Positions 17,594-27,235 of a stretch of 43,888 nt of DNA are shown piece after piece (the first letter of the stretch is position 1; each line of letters opens with the position of its first letter). A model generated the notes under the pieces. It ran no database searches, was not told the origin of the DNA, and saw only the letters and a program-made list of their open reading frames with translations. The DNA comes from Candidatus Saccharimonadota bacterium (lineage in GTDB: Bacteria > Patescibacteriota > Saccharimonadia > Saccharimonadales > Saccharimonadaceae), in contig DAICXN010000004.1 of the NCBI GenBank assembly GCA_027312165.1, positions 1-43,888 on the forward strand. The letters run 5' to 3'. The position numbers and the translations under genes were made by a program.

Positions 17594-18160
17594 CTAGCTA
17601 TTTCTAGCAGTCTTTAGCTTCTCGGCCCAAGTCGTAAGCTCAGAAAGCATTGTATCGGCAGCCTTTTCTTCCTCTTCAGAGAACTGGTAATTACCCTCGT
17701 CATCCAAGCGGAAGTAGTAGTTTGGCAATAAGACCTGCTCACGAAGGTCAAACATGCGCAACTCGCCCGCTATGCCCCTAAGGTGCTCGACCGCTCGCGC
17801 GCCACCAGCCTGTGAGCCGTAGCTGACAAATGACACTGGCTTATAGTTCCACTCAGCGTTCAGATAGTTCAGAGCGTTAGCCAACACGGGCGAGTAGCTG
17901 TGGTTGTACTCTGCCGTAACAAATATAAACCCATCTGCCTCACCCATAATCTTAGCTAGATTCTTTGTATGATCAAGCTCGTAATCACCCATCATAGCTG
18001 GCTTTGGCTCGTTGTAAAATGGCAAGTCTAGCTCCTTTAGGTCAACTAGCTCAACGTCAACGTCCGGATTTCGCTTTGCAATCTCCGTTATCCAGGTAGC
18101 TGGTTGAATATTAAATCGCCCTGGTCGAACCGAGCCTGATATAACTTTTATTTTTACCAT
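17594..18160 (-). CDS. NADPH-dependent FMN reductase family protein
   Basis: ISGSVRPGRFNIQPATWI..., DGFIFVTAEYNHSYSPVLANALNYL. Confidence 0.93.
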   Translation of the reverse strand: MVKIKVISGSVRPGRFNIQPATWITEIAKRNPDVDVELVDLKELDLPFYNEPKPAMMGDYELDHTKNLAKIMGEADGFIFVTAEYNHSYSPVLANALNYLNAEWNYKPVSFVSYGSQAGGARAVEHLRGIAGELRMFDLREQVLLPNYYFRLDDEGNYQFSEEEEKAADTMLSELTTWAEKLKTARNS

Positions 18161-18206
18161 GTATTCCCTCCTTGAAATAAACTTAAATATACGTTACAAT
18201 AATATT

Positions 18207-18227
18207 GTACTTTCAATTATAAAGTAC
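18207..18227. promoter_or_regulatory. Perfect 7-7-7 inverted repeat GTACTTT-N7-AAAGTAC (putative HxlR operator)
   Basis: Between divergent FMN reductase and HxlR genes. Confidence 0.7.
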
Positions 18228-18246
18228 TTTGATTAATAAAGCAACT

Positions 18247-18579
18247 ATGAATGAGCTAGATTCCCAAAAAATAAGCTGCACCCCCGGATATAAACTTCTT
18301 GGTGATTTTTGGACGCTGCGAATTATCAACGCCTTGAGAGAGGAAGAGAGGCGTTTTTCTGAGATTGAGCGAGACCTAGGAGACTGCAACACCTCTACAC
18401 TATCCAACCGCCTAGCTAAACTACACGGCGACGGCATCATCAATCGCAACGAACTAAGTCGCGCAGACGTAACCTATAGTCTAACCGATCTAGGCAAATT
18501 AATTTTGCCAGTTCTTGCGGCGATGGATAAATTCACCGCGCAATTTGACAAAATCCGAAGACAAAACACAGATAAATAG
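18247..18579 (+). CDS. HxlR-family winged-helix transcriptional regulator
   Basis: CTPGYKLLGDFWTLRIINALREEERRFSEIERDL...LSNRLAKL; alternative TTG start at 18229. Confidence 0.88.
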   Translation: MNELDSQKISCTPGYKLLGDFWTLRIINALREEERRFSEIERDLGDCNTSTLSNRLAKLHGDGIINRNELSRADVTYSLTDLGKLILPVLAAMDKFTAQFDKIRRQNTDK

Positions 18580-18671
18580 TAGTTCACCGTTGGCTATCCT
18601 GACTTGTCACATAAATAAACATGGAATATACTTAGACAATCTTATCTGGGAGGATTTTGAGGAATGGTCGG

Positions 18672-19730
18672 ATGAACTTATCACCCACGAAAAGGCCTAT
18701 ATCCAGTAAGTTTATTGGCAAGGTGTTAATTGGTAGCTTGGCTGCTGCAACCGTCTTTACTGTGGCCTATGCAACATTTACTGGCTACCGATCTCTTGAA
18801 GCGGAGAGTGGACTTATCTACGGAGAAGCCTCGTCTATTAACGACCAGTCCGCATCCTCCAATAGTCTACTTAAGTTCGGCTATGGTAGCGGCAGTGAAT
18901 GCACGCCATCCAGTGTAGGTGCCGGCGGATACCCCTTACCAAACCTAGCCGGCAGAGCAAGCGATTGCAATACAGGCCCTAGATACCCCTGCACTTCTAC
19001 CTTCGTGGGTAACTTCGCAACATCAAGTGATGGTCAGGTGATCGAAGGGCTATGCGTGAATGGTGAATTAAGAGTAAATCATGATAACGTAACGATCCGA
19101 GACTCTAAGATCTTGAGCGGCGGGCTGTACGGACTCGATATTGGTCGAGACTCACCGACCTGCCCAACCAACACCCTGATTGAATACGTGGAAATTGATA
19201 AGTCACCTGCGGCCGATAGCATACCTTGGGGATCGTACCAACGCTGTCCAGGTGGACAGGTATATGACCATGTTAAGATCCATAATGTCGGCAGAGGAAT
19301 GATGATCTATGGAAATGTCACGGTTAAAAATTCTTATATATATTCACACTTAACCGCAGAAGGTGCGCACCGCTCTGGGATAAGCACGCATGGAGGCGAC
19401 AATTTCAACATCACAAACAATACTATCATCTGCGTCAACACTGGCTGTTCATCCGCAGTCAATATGTACAGTGATTACGCGCCCGTAACCGACTACCTTC
19501 TACAGGGGAACCTAGTGGCAGGCGGATCAATCTGCGTAAGAGGAGGGCAAACTCACACATACCCAAATGACACGCATGATATCCGCATACTTAACAATCG
19601 CTTCTCCACACTTTATGCACCAGAGTGCGGCACATTGCAGGCTTTGGCACAATTTGACTCTACGGCCCCAGGTAATATTCGCTCGGGCAATGTCTGGCAC
19701 GAATCAAGCCTACCTATAACTGGCGAGTAA
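18672..19730 (+). CDS. Exported right-handed beta-helix-type protein with short EAESG-type N-terminal module
   Basis: N-terminal TM/signal anchor; VTIRDSKILSGG, VTVKNSYIYSHL, FNITNNTIICVN repeated beta-coils. Confidence 0.7.
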   Translation: MNLSPTKRPISSKFIGKVLIGSLAAATVFTVAYATFTGYRSLEAESGLIYGEASSINDQSASSNSLLKFGYGSGSECTPSSVGAGGYPLPNLAGRASDCNTGPRYPCTSTFVGNFATSSDGQVIEGLCVNGELRVNHDNVTIRDSKILSGGLYGLDIGRDSPTCPTNTLIEYVEIDKSPAADSIPWGSYQRCPGGQVYDHVKIHNVGRGMMIYGNVTVKNSYIYSHLTAEGAHRSGISTHGGDNFNITNNTIICVNTGCSSAVNMYSDYAPVTDYLLQGNLVAGGSICVRGGQTHTYPNDTHDIRILNNRFSTLYAPECGTLQALAQFDSTAPGNIRSGNVWHESSLPITGE

Positions 19731-19746
19731 GGCTACTGGAACTTAA

Positions 19747-19950
19747 CTAAGATCTATCAATTTCAACAATTTGATGAACAACGGCCGAGCCTAGCTTTAC
19801 CTCTCCATTTTCGCGCACCGACTGGAGGTAGTCGCTCAGCACTTCAAATAAACTCTTGTCGCCGCGCGCCAGTAGCTCGTCCACCCTCGCCTCAACGTCA
19901 CTCCACAGCTCGTCTTTTATTTGATTTTCTGGAGATATTTGTATCGTCAT
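19747..19950 (-). CDS. Small hypothetical protein (67 aa)
   Basis: ORF with SD-like aaggggta upstream. Confidence 0.5.
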   Translation of the reverse strand: MTIQISPENQIKDELWSDVEARVDELLARGDKSLFEVLSDYLQSVRENGEVKLGSAVVHQIVEIDRS

Positions 19951-20077
19951 ACCGCTACCCCTTCTGTTGCCTTATGATGTTATCTGTTTTACCAGACCAT
20001 AAGCGGCTTGTCAATTACTATATCTAGGCAGTTTTAAGTTCTGGCATTTTATACCGCTCTAGCTTATACTTATGTTT

Positions 20078-21694
20078 ATGCAAAAAACATGGCGGGATGT
20101 TGGCTCACTTTATCAAATTTACCCTAGAAGCTTTCAGGACACCAACGGCGACGGCGTTGGCGACCTCAATGGAATTACTGATCGGCTAGGTTATCTGTCG
20201 TGGTTGGGGATTGAATCGATTTGGATATCGCCATTTTTCACCTCTCCGATGACTGACTTCGGCTATGATGTAGCCAACTACCGAGACGTTGACCCGTCTT
20301 ATGGCACACTCGATGACTTAAAGAGACTGCTCGAATCCGCTCACGACTACGGCATCAAAGTTATGATTGACCTGGTACCATGCCACACTTCCGAAGAGCA
20401 CCCATGGTTCATTGAATCTCGTAGCTCTCGCGATAACCCAAAGCGAAATTATTACGTATGGCGCGACCCAAAAGCTGATGGTAGCGCACCCAACAACTGG
20501 CGAAGTTTAGCTGCCGGCAGATCGTGGACATACGACGAAACTACCGGACAATATTACCTGCATTCATTTTTACCGACACAGCCAGACCTGAACTGGGACA
20601 ACCCGGAAGTTCGTGAGGAAATTAAAAACGTGGTTCGTTTTTGGTACGACCTGGGTGTCGATGGCCTAAGGGTTGATGCTATCTGGGGAATATCAAAAGA
20701 CCCCGATTTGGCCGACGACCCCGTCAATCCCGACTACCATCACGATCTTGACCAGTACGGCTCTTACATACACAACAAGTGTAAATACGGACCAAAATTT
20801 GATCAGTACCTGAGAGAACTAGCCTCTGTTAGTGATGAATATCACGACAAGCAGATCGTCTTTGAATTTTACCCGGACGAACAGCTTGGCAATGTATACG
20901 ATCAGTATGAACGAGTCCTGAACATACACCCCTCCTCATCGGCCTTCTTTATGGAGTACCGTCAAAATATTTGGCACGCCGATCACGTTAAGAACACGGT
21001 GTTAGAGTACTTAGCGAGAACAAAAAATACCACTATACCATTCTTCGGTCTCGGCAACCACGACCAACCAAGAATTGCCTCGCGCTTAGGCAACGAGCGG
21101 TCTCGCGCGCTAAACTTTCTCAATTTACTAACTCCCGGGATAAGTCTAATTTATTACGGCGACGAGATAGGCATGGAGAACGGCGAGCTCGCAGACGAGC
21201 AGATCCAGGATACCTTTAGCCCGAGTAATACAAAATTTGATAGCCGAGACCTAGAAAGAACGCCGATGCAGTGGGACTCGGGCGAGCATGCTGGCTTTTC
21301 CAACGCAACCACATGGCTACCCGTTCACTCTAATCGAGAATGGTGCAATGTGCTCGATCAATCTCAAAACGAACAGTCGCTACTATACATGCACCGCAGC
21401 CTGTTAAAAATCCGCAGTGCCTATCCAGTTCTTCGAAATGGTACGCTAAGGGCAGTTTATGTAGGAAGCGGCTATGTCCTAGCCTTTGAGAGTCGGCTAG
21501 ACGATACCTATGCATATATAGTTGTGAATTTCGCCGATCAGCCTCAGGAGATATATCTACCAGAGCCCAGTCGGCTAGTCTTGTCTTCACGCATGCAGAC
21601 GGTTGAGCGAGACCACCCCAACACATTGGGTGGCTACGAAGCTCGTCTGTATATGAATAGCCTAGTCCACATACGGCGTAGCGCAGCCAAATAG
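20078..21694 (+). CDS. GH13 alpha-amylase-family glycosidase (alpha-glucosidase / trehalose synthase-like)
   Basis: YQIYPRSFQDTNGDGVGDLNGI, DLVPCHTSEEHPWF, GVDGLRVDAIWG, FGLGNHDQPRIASR; start from promoter spacing (20072 also possible). Confidence 0.92.
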   Translation: MQKTWRDVGSLYQIYPRSFQDTNGDGVGDLNGITDRLGYLSWLGIESIWISPFFTSPMTDFGYDVANYRDVDPSYGTLDDLKRLLESAHDYGIKVMIDLVPCHTSEEHPWFIESRSSRDNPKRNYYVWRDPKADGSAPNNWRSLAAGRSWTYDETTGQYYLHSFLPTQPDLNWDNPEVREEIKNVVRFWYDLGVDGLRVDAIWGISKDPDLADDPVNPDYHHDLDQYGSYIHNKCKYGPKFDQYLRELASVSDEYHDKQIVFEFYPDEQLGNVYDQYERVLNIHPSSSAFFMEYRQNIWHADHVKNTVLEYLARTKNTTIPFFGLGNHDQPRIASRLGNERSRALNFLNLLTPGISLIYYGDEIGMENGELADEQIQDTFSPSNTKFDSRDLERTPMQWDSGEHAGFSNATTWLPVHSNREWCNVLDQSQNEQSLLYMHRSLLKIRSAYPVLRNGTLRAVYVGSGYVLAFESRLDDTYAYIVVNFADQPQEIYLPEPSRLVLSSRMQTVERDHPNTLGGYEARLYMNSLVHIRRSAAK

Positions 21695-21699
21695 AAAAT

Positions 21700-21725
21700 A
21701 AGCCTGTCCAAAAGGACAGGCTTTT
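21700..21725. terminator. Rho-independent terminator
   Basis: AAGCCTGTCC-AAAA-GGACAGGCTTTT. Confidence 0.85.
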
Positions 21726-21738
21726 AAATGCGCACTCT

Positions 21739-22281
21739 CTACTCTACTCGACGGTAGAGAGTGATATGCGCATTTCCATAACTACGATTGTCCACCACAA
21801 CAATTCCCGTTTTGTGTGGCATACCACCCCTACCTGAGTGTGATAATATCACACTTCCACCCACTTTGAGTAGTCCAAAAAGCTTCTCGACTGTGGAAAA
21901 CTGCGGCTGATGATAGGGTGGGTCGGCAAAAATAATATCAAACTCCCCGTCGCTTGATGAATCAAGCCAATTGACAACCGTGGTGGAGACCACATGGGCT
22001 TGAGAGCCTACTCCGAGCAACTCGACGTTTTCCCTGATTACGTTTGCAGCTACGCGATTCTTCTCAAGAAATACAACCGAATCAGCGCCTCGGCTCAGTG
22101 CCTCTAGGCCAACAGCACCACTACCGGCAAACGCGTCGAGCACCTTGGCGCCTATAACTTCAGACGACAAACTGTTAAAGATCGCAGCCCGCGCCCTCTC
22201 ACTCATTGGGTGGGTCGCTGAAGTGTTCGGGGCGGCAATAAACCTACCGCCATACTTGCCTGAGACAATCCTAATCCTCAT
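21739..22281 (-). CDS. rsmD: 16S rRNA (guanine966-N2)-methyltransferase-like
   Basis: MRIRIVSGKYGGRFIAAP, FAGSGAVGLEALSRGA, FADPPYH; start reset to 22281, ATGA-coupled to the upstream gene. Confidence 0.9.
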   Translation of the reverse strand: MRIRIVSGKYGGRFIAAPNTSATHPMSERARAAIFNSLSSEVIGAKVLDAFAGSGAVGLEALSRGADSVVFLEKNRVAANVIRENVELLGVGSQAHVVSTTVVNWLDSSSDGEFDIIFADPPYHQPQFSTVEKLFGLLKVGGSVILSHSGRGGMPHKTGIVVVDNRSYGNAHITLYRRVE

Positions 22282-23099
22282 GCGGATCTTGCCTCTTCTA
22301 GCCTCCAGATCGCCGCAAGCCACGCCAACACCACGGCTCGAATGATGAGAGGAATAAGATCTTGATTTGTCTGCTTGGCCAATTTGGCAGTCCAGCCACT
22401 TCTGTAAAACCTTTCGTACATCTCCATCTCGGAAATTTGCCTGACACATTCTTGAAAGTACTTACGATAGCCAAACTTTCTGACCACATCGATATCTCGC
22501 CTAGTCGGTATGCCGTCTTGAAATCTTTGATAGGCTACCACGCTAGCCACCCCAGCCTCAAATGCCAGATGGGTTGTCATTGCGCCTTTTGCGCCCCAGT
22601 ATTTCCAGTTATTTTTTATCAGCTCTATTGGACCAGCCCCTGTCATCAACCCTTTTTGGAGTAAAGAATTACGAGTCTCCAGACCCTTGCCGCCACGAAG
22701 CTGAACTAGAGTCTCCTCAAGTGGAAAATGATGGGCCGGAGTTAAGCCATCGGTTACCGCATGAGCTAGCCATGCGGCCTCAAACGCTGCCCGCTCCATA
22801 CTGTCGCGCTCTAGTGCAGCATAAAGACTATTTATGTGACTGTCTATGACATCGAGCAGTGGAGCTGAGTCCATGCTTGCGGGATCTATAAAATGCCAAG
22901 GCTCATCGACACTCGGACTCTTTCGCTTTATGCCATCTGGTCCATTTTTACCCTCAAAATCAATAATTTGCCTGATTTGCGGGAAGTTGATACCCTCTGG
23001 CATATGTATCTCTAAATGCTTTCGAGCAACCCGGTCGATTTTTTGATGCACGCCTATGAGTCGGCCTGATCGCTTATTAAGTGTAGTTCCTGAATACAT
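22278..23099 (-). CDS. Zinc-dependent phospholipase C / S1-P1 nuclease-like protein
   Basis: Motifs GVHQKIDRVA, EPWHFID, AWLAHAVTDGLTPAHHFP, THLAFE fit the Zn-ligand pattern of that superfamily. Confidence 0.6.
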   Translation of the reverse strand: MYSGTTLNKRSGRLIGVHQKIDRVARKHLEIHMPEGINFPQIRQIIDFEGKNGPDGIKRKSPSVDEPWHFIDPASMDSAPLLDVIDSHINSLYAALERDSMERAAFEAAWLAHAVTDGLTPAHHFPLEETLVQLRGGKGLETRNSLLQKGLMTGAGPIELIKNNWKYWGAKGAMTTHLAFEAGVASVVAYQRFQDGIPTRRDIDVVRKFGYRKYFQECVRQISEMEMYERFYRSGWTAKLAKQTNQDLIPLIIRAVVLAWLAAIWRLEEARSA

Positions 23100-23101
23100 G
23101 A

Positions 23102-25144
23102 TTAATTAAGTGTCGTTAGTCGCTGATAGCGAGAAACTGCTCTCGCCAAGTGCTTATATTGTACCAAATCCTCCTGCTTTTTAATAAACTCTTCAGCCGC
23201 CTCTTGCGCTCTTGTAATCAGCTTGACATCAGCTAACGTGGCTATTTGAAGATTTAATGCACCGTGTTGAGCCCTGCCATATATTTCACCCGGCCCTCTC
23301 AGTTTGAGATCGACCTCGGCCAGATAAAACCCATCCTGGGAGCTTTCGATCTCCCGAAGCCGATTACTCGGCTTGTCATTGCCGCTCATCATCAAATGAC
23401 AGTAGCTCTTATGTTCACCCCTACCAACTCGTCCTCTCAACTGGTGGAGTTGGCTGAGACCAAAGTGATCTGCGTTCTCAATCAGCATCACCGTGGCATT
23501 TGGAACGTTTACACCAACCTCGACAACTGTGGTGCTGACTAGTATATCAATATCCCCTGCCGCAAATTGCCTCATCACAGCGTCTTTTTCGTCCGCTTTT
23601 AGCTTACCGTGAAGCAGTCCGATCTTTCGTCCATAAAAAATAGTACTTTTTAGTCGCCTATACTCCGCCTCAACACTTTTTCTATCGTTATCTGGATTTT
23701 CATCTATAAGAGAGCATATTACATAGGCCTGCCTCCCCCCGGAGATCTCTTTGTCGATGGATTCGTACAACTTGCTTGCACTTGTTGGCGACCAAATCTT
23801 GGTTTCTATCGGCTGCCTGCCGGCAGGCAGCTCGTCGAGTACCGATACGTCGAGCTCACCATATAGCGTTAGCGCAAGACTGCGAGGTATGGGGGTAGCT
23901 GTCATCGATAAAAGGTGTGGCATAAATTGAGACTTTTCTAGAAGCGCCTGACGTTGTTTTACCCCAAAGCGATGCTGCTCATCGATCACAACAAAGCCAA
24001 GCTTGTGATACTCTACGCCGCGCTGAATTAGGGCATGCGTTCCGACTATTACGTCAATATCGCCGGACACCAATCTAGACAAGATCTCTTGTCGAGGCCG
24101 AGATTTTACACTGCCGCTAAGGAGCGCGACGTTCACGCCAAAAGGCTCCAGAAGCCTACTTAGAGTCTCTGCGTGCTGAGTCGCCAATATCTCGGTCGGT
24201 GCCATTACGGCTGTCTGGAGGCCCGCCTGAGCCACCTGACGCGCTATTAGTCCCGCAACGGCAGTCTTACCCGAGCCAACATCTCCCTGCAATAGTCGGT
24301 TCATAGGATGTGGGCTCTCAAGATCCTGGAGTATTTGCCAGGCAGCACGTCTCTGAGCATTTGTCAGATTAAAGGGTAAAGACTCCACAAAAGACTTGAC
24401 GGTTGGTTGATCAAAAGGGATTTGCCAACCAGTCAACTTGGCGTGATCCTGCTTATTAAGCTGGGCTGCCAAAATCATCTCAAAAATCTCCTCGAAAGCG
24501 AGCCGTTCTCGACCCCGATCTACCTGACTTGAGCTATCGGGAAAATGCAAGAAGCGAATCGCTTCAGCGCGACCAACAAGGCCCTGACCCTGCACTATCC
24601 AATCCGGAAGTGTCTCAGGAATAAACTCCATAAACACCCTAAGCTGATTAAATAAATCTTGAACAGTCTTTGGCTTTATCCCTTTTATGTGTCGGTACAC
24701 AGGAACTATCTTGCTAGAAGAGGCTTGTGGCGCAGCATCAGACTCCTCAAACTGCTCGACGCTAGGATTTTGCAGCTGATATCTGTTGTACTGAAAAACA
24801 AATTGCCCAGAGAATAAAAATTCCTTCCCCGACTTAAGCTGAGTCTCCCTATATGGCTGGTTAAACCATACTGCCTTTACCTTGGAGGTCGCATCGGCCA
24901 AAACAGCTGTGGTAATTCGCATGCCGCGCCTCACTGGCCGAGTCGATACCGATTCGCACCTCGCCCTAACCACTACATTACCGGGCTTTAAATCGACGAT
25001 ACTAACTACTTCTGAAAAGTCGTCATAACGCCTAGGAAGATATACGAGAGCATCCTCAATAGTTTTTAGTCCAGCCCCCATTAGAGCCTCTTCGGTTTTG
25101 GGGCCGACTCCTTTTATTGAACTAAGAGGGGTGCTGAGCTTCAT
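23102..25144 (-). CDS. recG: ATP-dependent DNA helicase RecG
   Basis: LLQGDVGSGKTAVAGL, VIDEQHRFGVKQR, MTATPIPRSLALTLYGELDVS, LRGRVGRGEHKSYC. Confidence 0.97.
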   Translation of the reverse strand: MKLSTPLSSIKGVGPKTEEALMGAGLKTIEDALVYLPRRYDDFSEVVSIVDLKPGNVVVRARCESVSTRPVRRGMRITTAVLADATSKVKAVWFNQPYRETQLKSGKEFLFSGQFVFQYNRYQLQNPSVEQFEESDAAPQASSSKIVPVYRHIKGIKPKTVQDLFNQLRVFMEFIPETLPDWIVQGQGLVGRAEAIRFLHFPDSSSQVDRGRERLAFEEIFEMILAAQLNKQDHAKLTGWQIPFDQPTVKSFVESLPFNLTNAQRRAAWQILQDLESPHPMNRLLQGDVGSGKTAVAGLIARQVAQAGLQTAVMAPTEILATQHAETLSRLLEPFGVNVALLSGSVKSRPRQEILSRLVSGDIDVIVGTHALIQRGVEYHKLGFVVIDEQHRFGVKQRQALLEKSQFMPHLLSMTATPIPRSLALTLYGELDVSVLDELPAGRQPIETKIWSPTSASKLYESIDKEISGGRQAYVICSLIDENPDNDRKSVEAEYRRLKSTIFYGRKIGLLHGKLKADEKDAVMRQFAAGDIDILVSTTVVEVGVNVPNATVMLIENADHFGLSQLHQLRGRVGRGEHKSYCHLMMSGNDKPSNRLREIESSQDGFYLAEVDLKLRGPGEIYGRAQHGALNLQIATLADVKLITRAQEAAEEFIKKQEDLVQYKHLARAVSRYQRLTTLN

Positions 25145-25900
25145 CTATGAAACAGCGATAATACCCTCAAGCGCGTATGCTGTATCCTCCCAGCGCTCGA
25201 CAGAGATACAATCTACACCCATGTTCTTAACTGGAAAATCATTTCCACCCTCTTCTAGCTTGTCTCCAAAAAATAGAATGTCCGACTTATCAAAGCCAGT
25301 GGCTTCCATCAACTTCCTCATGCCGTACGCCTTGTCAACACCGGGCTTTGTCACGTCCAGACTGGTGGTTCCAGCTGTCCTAATCTCAAACTCAGGGATA
25401 AGCTTTTCGACTGCAGCGTGAAGCTGCTTTCGCTTCTCTTTATTAGCCTCCGCCCATGCGTACTTGTCCTCCGGTGTAGCTTGTTGGCCAAGAGCCGAAT
25501 AAGTTATCTGACTCAATCGGTCTTCGATGATTTCGCCCGCTGGATCCTCCACCCACATACCAAGCTCCTTTGCAGATTTCTCAATCGCAGCAAAGATCTT
25601 ATCTTTCTGCTCCTGGGTTAAATCCTCCTGATACTGCAGTCTCCACTCACCATCCTGGTATCGATAATACCTAGTTCCGCAGGTTGGCATAATATGAAGC
25701 CGCGACAGGTCGACGCCTGGGATCTTCTCTATCTGGCTGACCGTATTAGGGTAGATGACTGACTCAAAACCAGTTCCCGAAATAATACAGATATCATACT
25801 TACTCATCGCCGCAGCGAGAAGCGCAGCCATTCTTTCGGTCGCTGGCATCTTTGAAACCACTATTGTATCGTCTGAGTCAAAAGCTAATAGTTTCTTCAT
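25145..25900 (-). CDS. HAD-IIB family hydrolase (phosphomannomutase-like)
   Basis: LAFDSDDTIV motif I, IISGTGFES, KPGVDKAYGMRKL, ILFFGDKLEEGGNDFPV. Confidence 0.82.
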   Translation of the reverse strand: MKKLLAFDSDDTIVVSKMPATERMAALLAAAMSKYDICIISGTGFESVIYPNTVSQIEKIPGVDLSRLHIMPTCGTRYYRYQDGEWRLQYQEDLTQEQKDKIFAAIEKSAKELGMWVEDPAGEIIEDRLSQITYSALGQQATPEDKYAWAEANKEKRKQLHAAVEKLIPEFEIRTAGTTSLDVTKPGVDKAYGMRKLMEATGFDKSDILFFGDKLEEGGNDFPVKNMGVDCISVERWEDTAYALEGIIAVS

Positions 25901-25903
25901 TAT

Positions 25904-27133
25904 CTAGTCCTCCTCCAAAGTTTCACTAACCAATATAAATGAATTTTTACCTTTTCTAATCAGCGCTGTCTGATTAACTGGCTGATCTTCGGCAATTTTG
26001 TCGCCATTTAACGAAATTGCGCCAGCCGAGAGCATTCGTCGAGCCTCTCCATTTGACTGAACAACCCCACTAACCACGAGAGCCTCAACAACTCCTACGC
26101 CCAACGGGACGGTCGGAATCTCTTGAGCGAGAAGATCGACATCATCGTCTGACAAGGAATGAAAGTCGCCTCCGCCAAATAACACTTCAGTCACCCTCTC
26201 AACCGCTTCACGACGATGTGCGCCGTGAACTATATCAGTCACCTCGCGGGCCAGCACCTTCTGAGCAGAACGCGCCCCAGGATTTACCGCATGGTTTTCA
26301 GCGATAGCTTCGATAGTTGGTCGGTCTAGCGTGGTGTATATCTTCATGTAATCGATTACACCTTCATCATCAACATTTAGCCAGAACTGGTAGAACTGAT
26401 AAACACTGGTCTTTTTCTCATCAAGCCAGATTGCCCCACCCTCAGACTTGCCAAACTTTTGGCCAGTTGACTTATTGACTACTAGAGGGGTCGAGCAGAC
26501 GTGCGCCTCAACGCCGTCAAGCTTTCGCAGCAAACTAACACCAGTAGTCGAGTTTCCCCACTGGTCAGCTCCACACAGCTGAAGCGTAACGCCATGCTCG
26601 CGATTTAGGTGAACAAAGTCATAGCCTTGAATTAGCGAGTAGCTGAACTCTGCGTAGCTAATACCACTGCCACCCTCGCCAATACGGCTCTTAACGAACT
26701 CTCGATCAAGCATCTGGGTCATTGAGACGTGCTTACCAACTTTGTGCAAGAATTCGATATAATTTATTGACTTAAACCAGTCATTATTGTCGACGATATG
26801 AAACTTCCTATCGGCAAAAAGTCGCCTATACTGACCTGCGATAGCGTTCTTATTTCGTATTACGTCCTCGACTAGTCGAATTGCCCGTTCGTCCTTCTTG
26901 CCATCAGGATCGCCGATCATGCCAGTAGCGCCACCGACCAGAAGATATGGCTCGTGTCCGTAGTCGGCAAATAGCCTGACCATCATTGCTGCCGCTAAAT
27001 TACCTATCGTCATACTATCGGCACTGGGATCTACGCCAAAATAAAACTTTCGAGGATTATTAACCTCATCGATATCATTAAAGGTCATTTGGTTGACAAA
27101 GCCTCGCCACTGTAGCTCATCTGATAACTGCAT
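25904..27133 (-). CDS. tyrS: Tyrosine--tRNA ligase
   Basis: YFGVDPSADSMTIGNLAAAM, QLCGADQWGNSTTG, KFGKSEG; C-terminal S4 domain. Confidence 0.95.
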   Translation of the reverse strand: MQLSDELQWRGFVNQMTFNDIDEVNNPRKFYFGVDPSADSMTIGNLAAAMMVRLFADYGHEPYLLVGGATGMIGDPDGKKDERAIRLVEDVIRNKNAIAGQYRRLFADRKFHIVDNNDWFKSINYIEFLHKVGKHVSMTQMLDREFVKSRIGEGGSGISYAEFSYSLIQGYDFVHLNREHGVTLQLCGADQWGNSTTGVSLLRKLDGVEAHVCSTPLVVNKSTGQKFGKSEGGAIWLDEKKTSVYQFYQFWLNVDDEGVIDYMKIYTTLDRPTIEAIAENHAVNPGARSAQKVLAREVTDIVHGAHRREAVERVTEVLFGGGDFHSLSDDDVDLLAQEIPTVPLGVGVVEALVVSGVVQSNGEARRMLSAGAISLNGDKIAEDQPVNQTALIRKGKNSFILVSETLEED

Positions 27134-27235
27134 ATCTGCTCCTTTTCTTAGGTTTAGTATACCAAGTTTTTCGGTCGAGACGAATGGGTTGGTGTATAAT
27201 AAAGTATATAAATAGTGCTTTATGGGAAGGACAAC

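Noticed and set aside
22282-22449. N-terminal extension of rsmD
   Set aside because: The extension lies inside the upstream gene in another frame; ATG at 22281 is ATGA-coupled and begins the conserved MRIRIVSGKYGGR.
25145-25900. Possible unusual HAD catalytic motif (FDSDDT)
   Set aside because: Still fits the DxDxT/V nucleophile motif; ordinary HAD-IIB variation.
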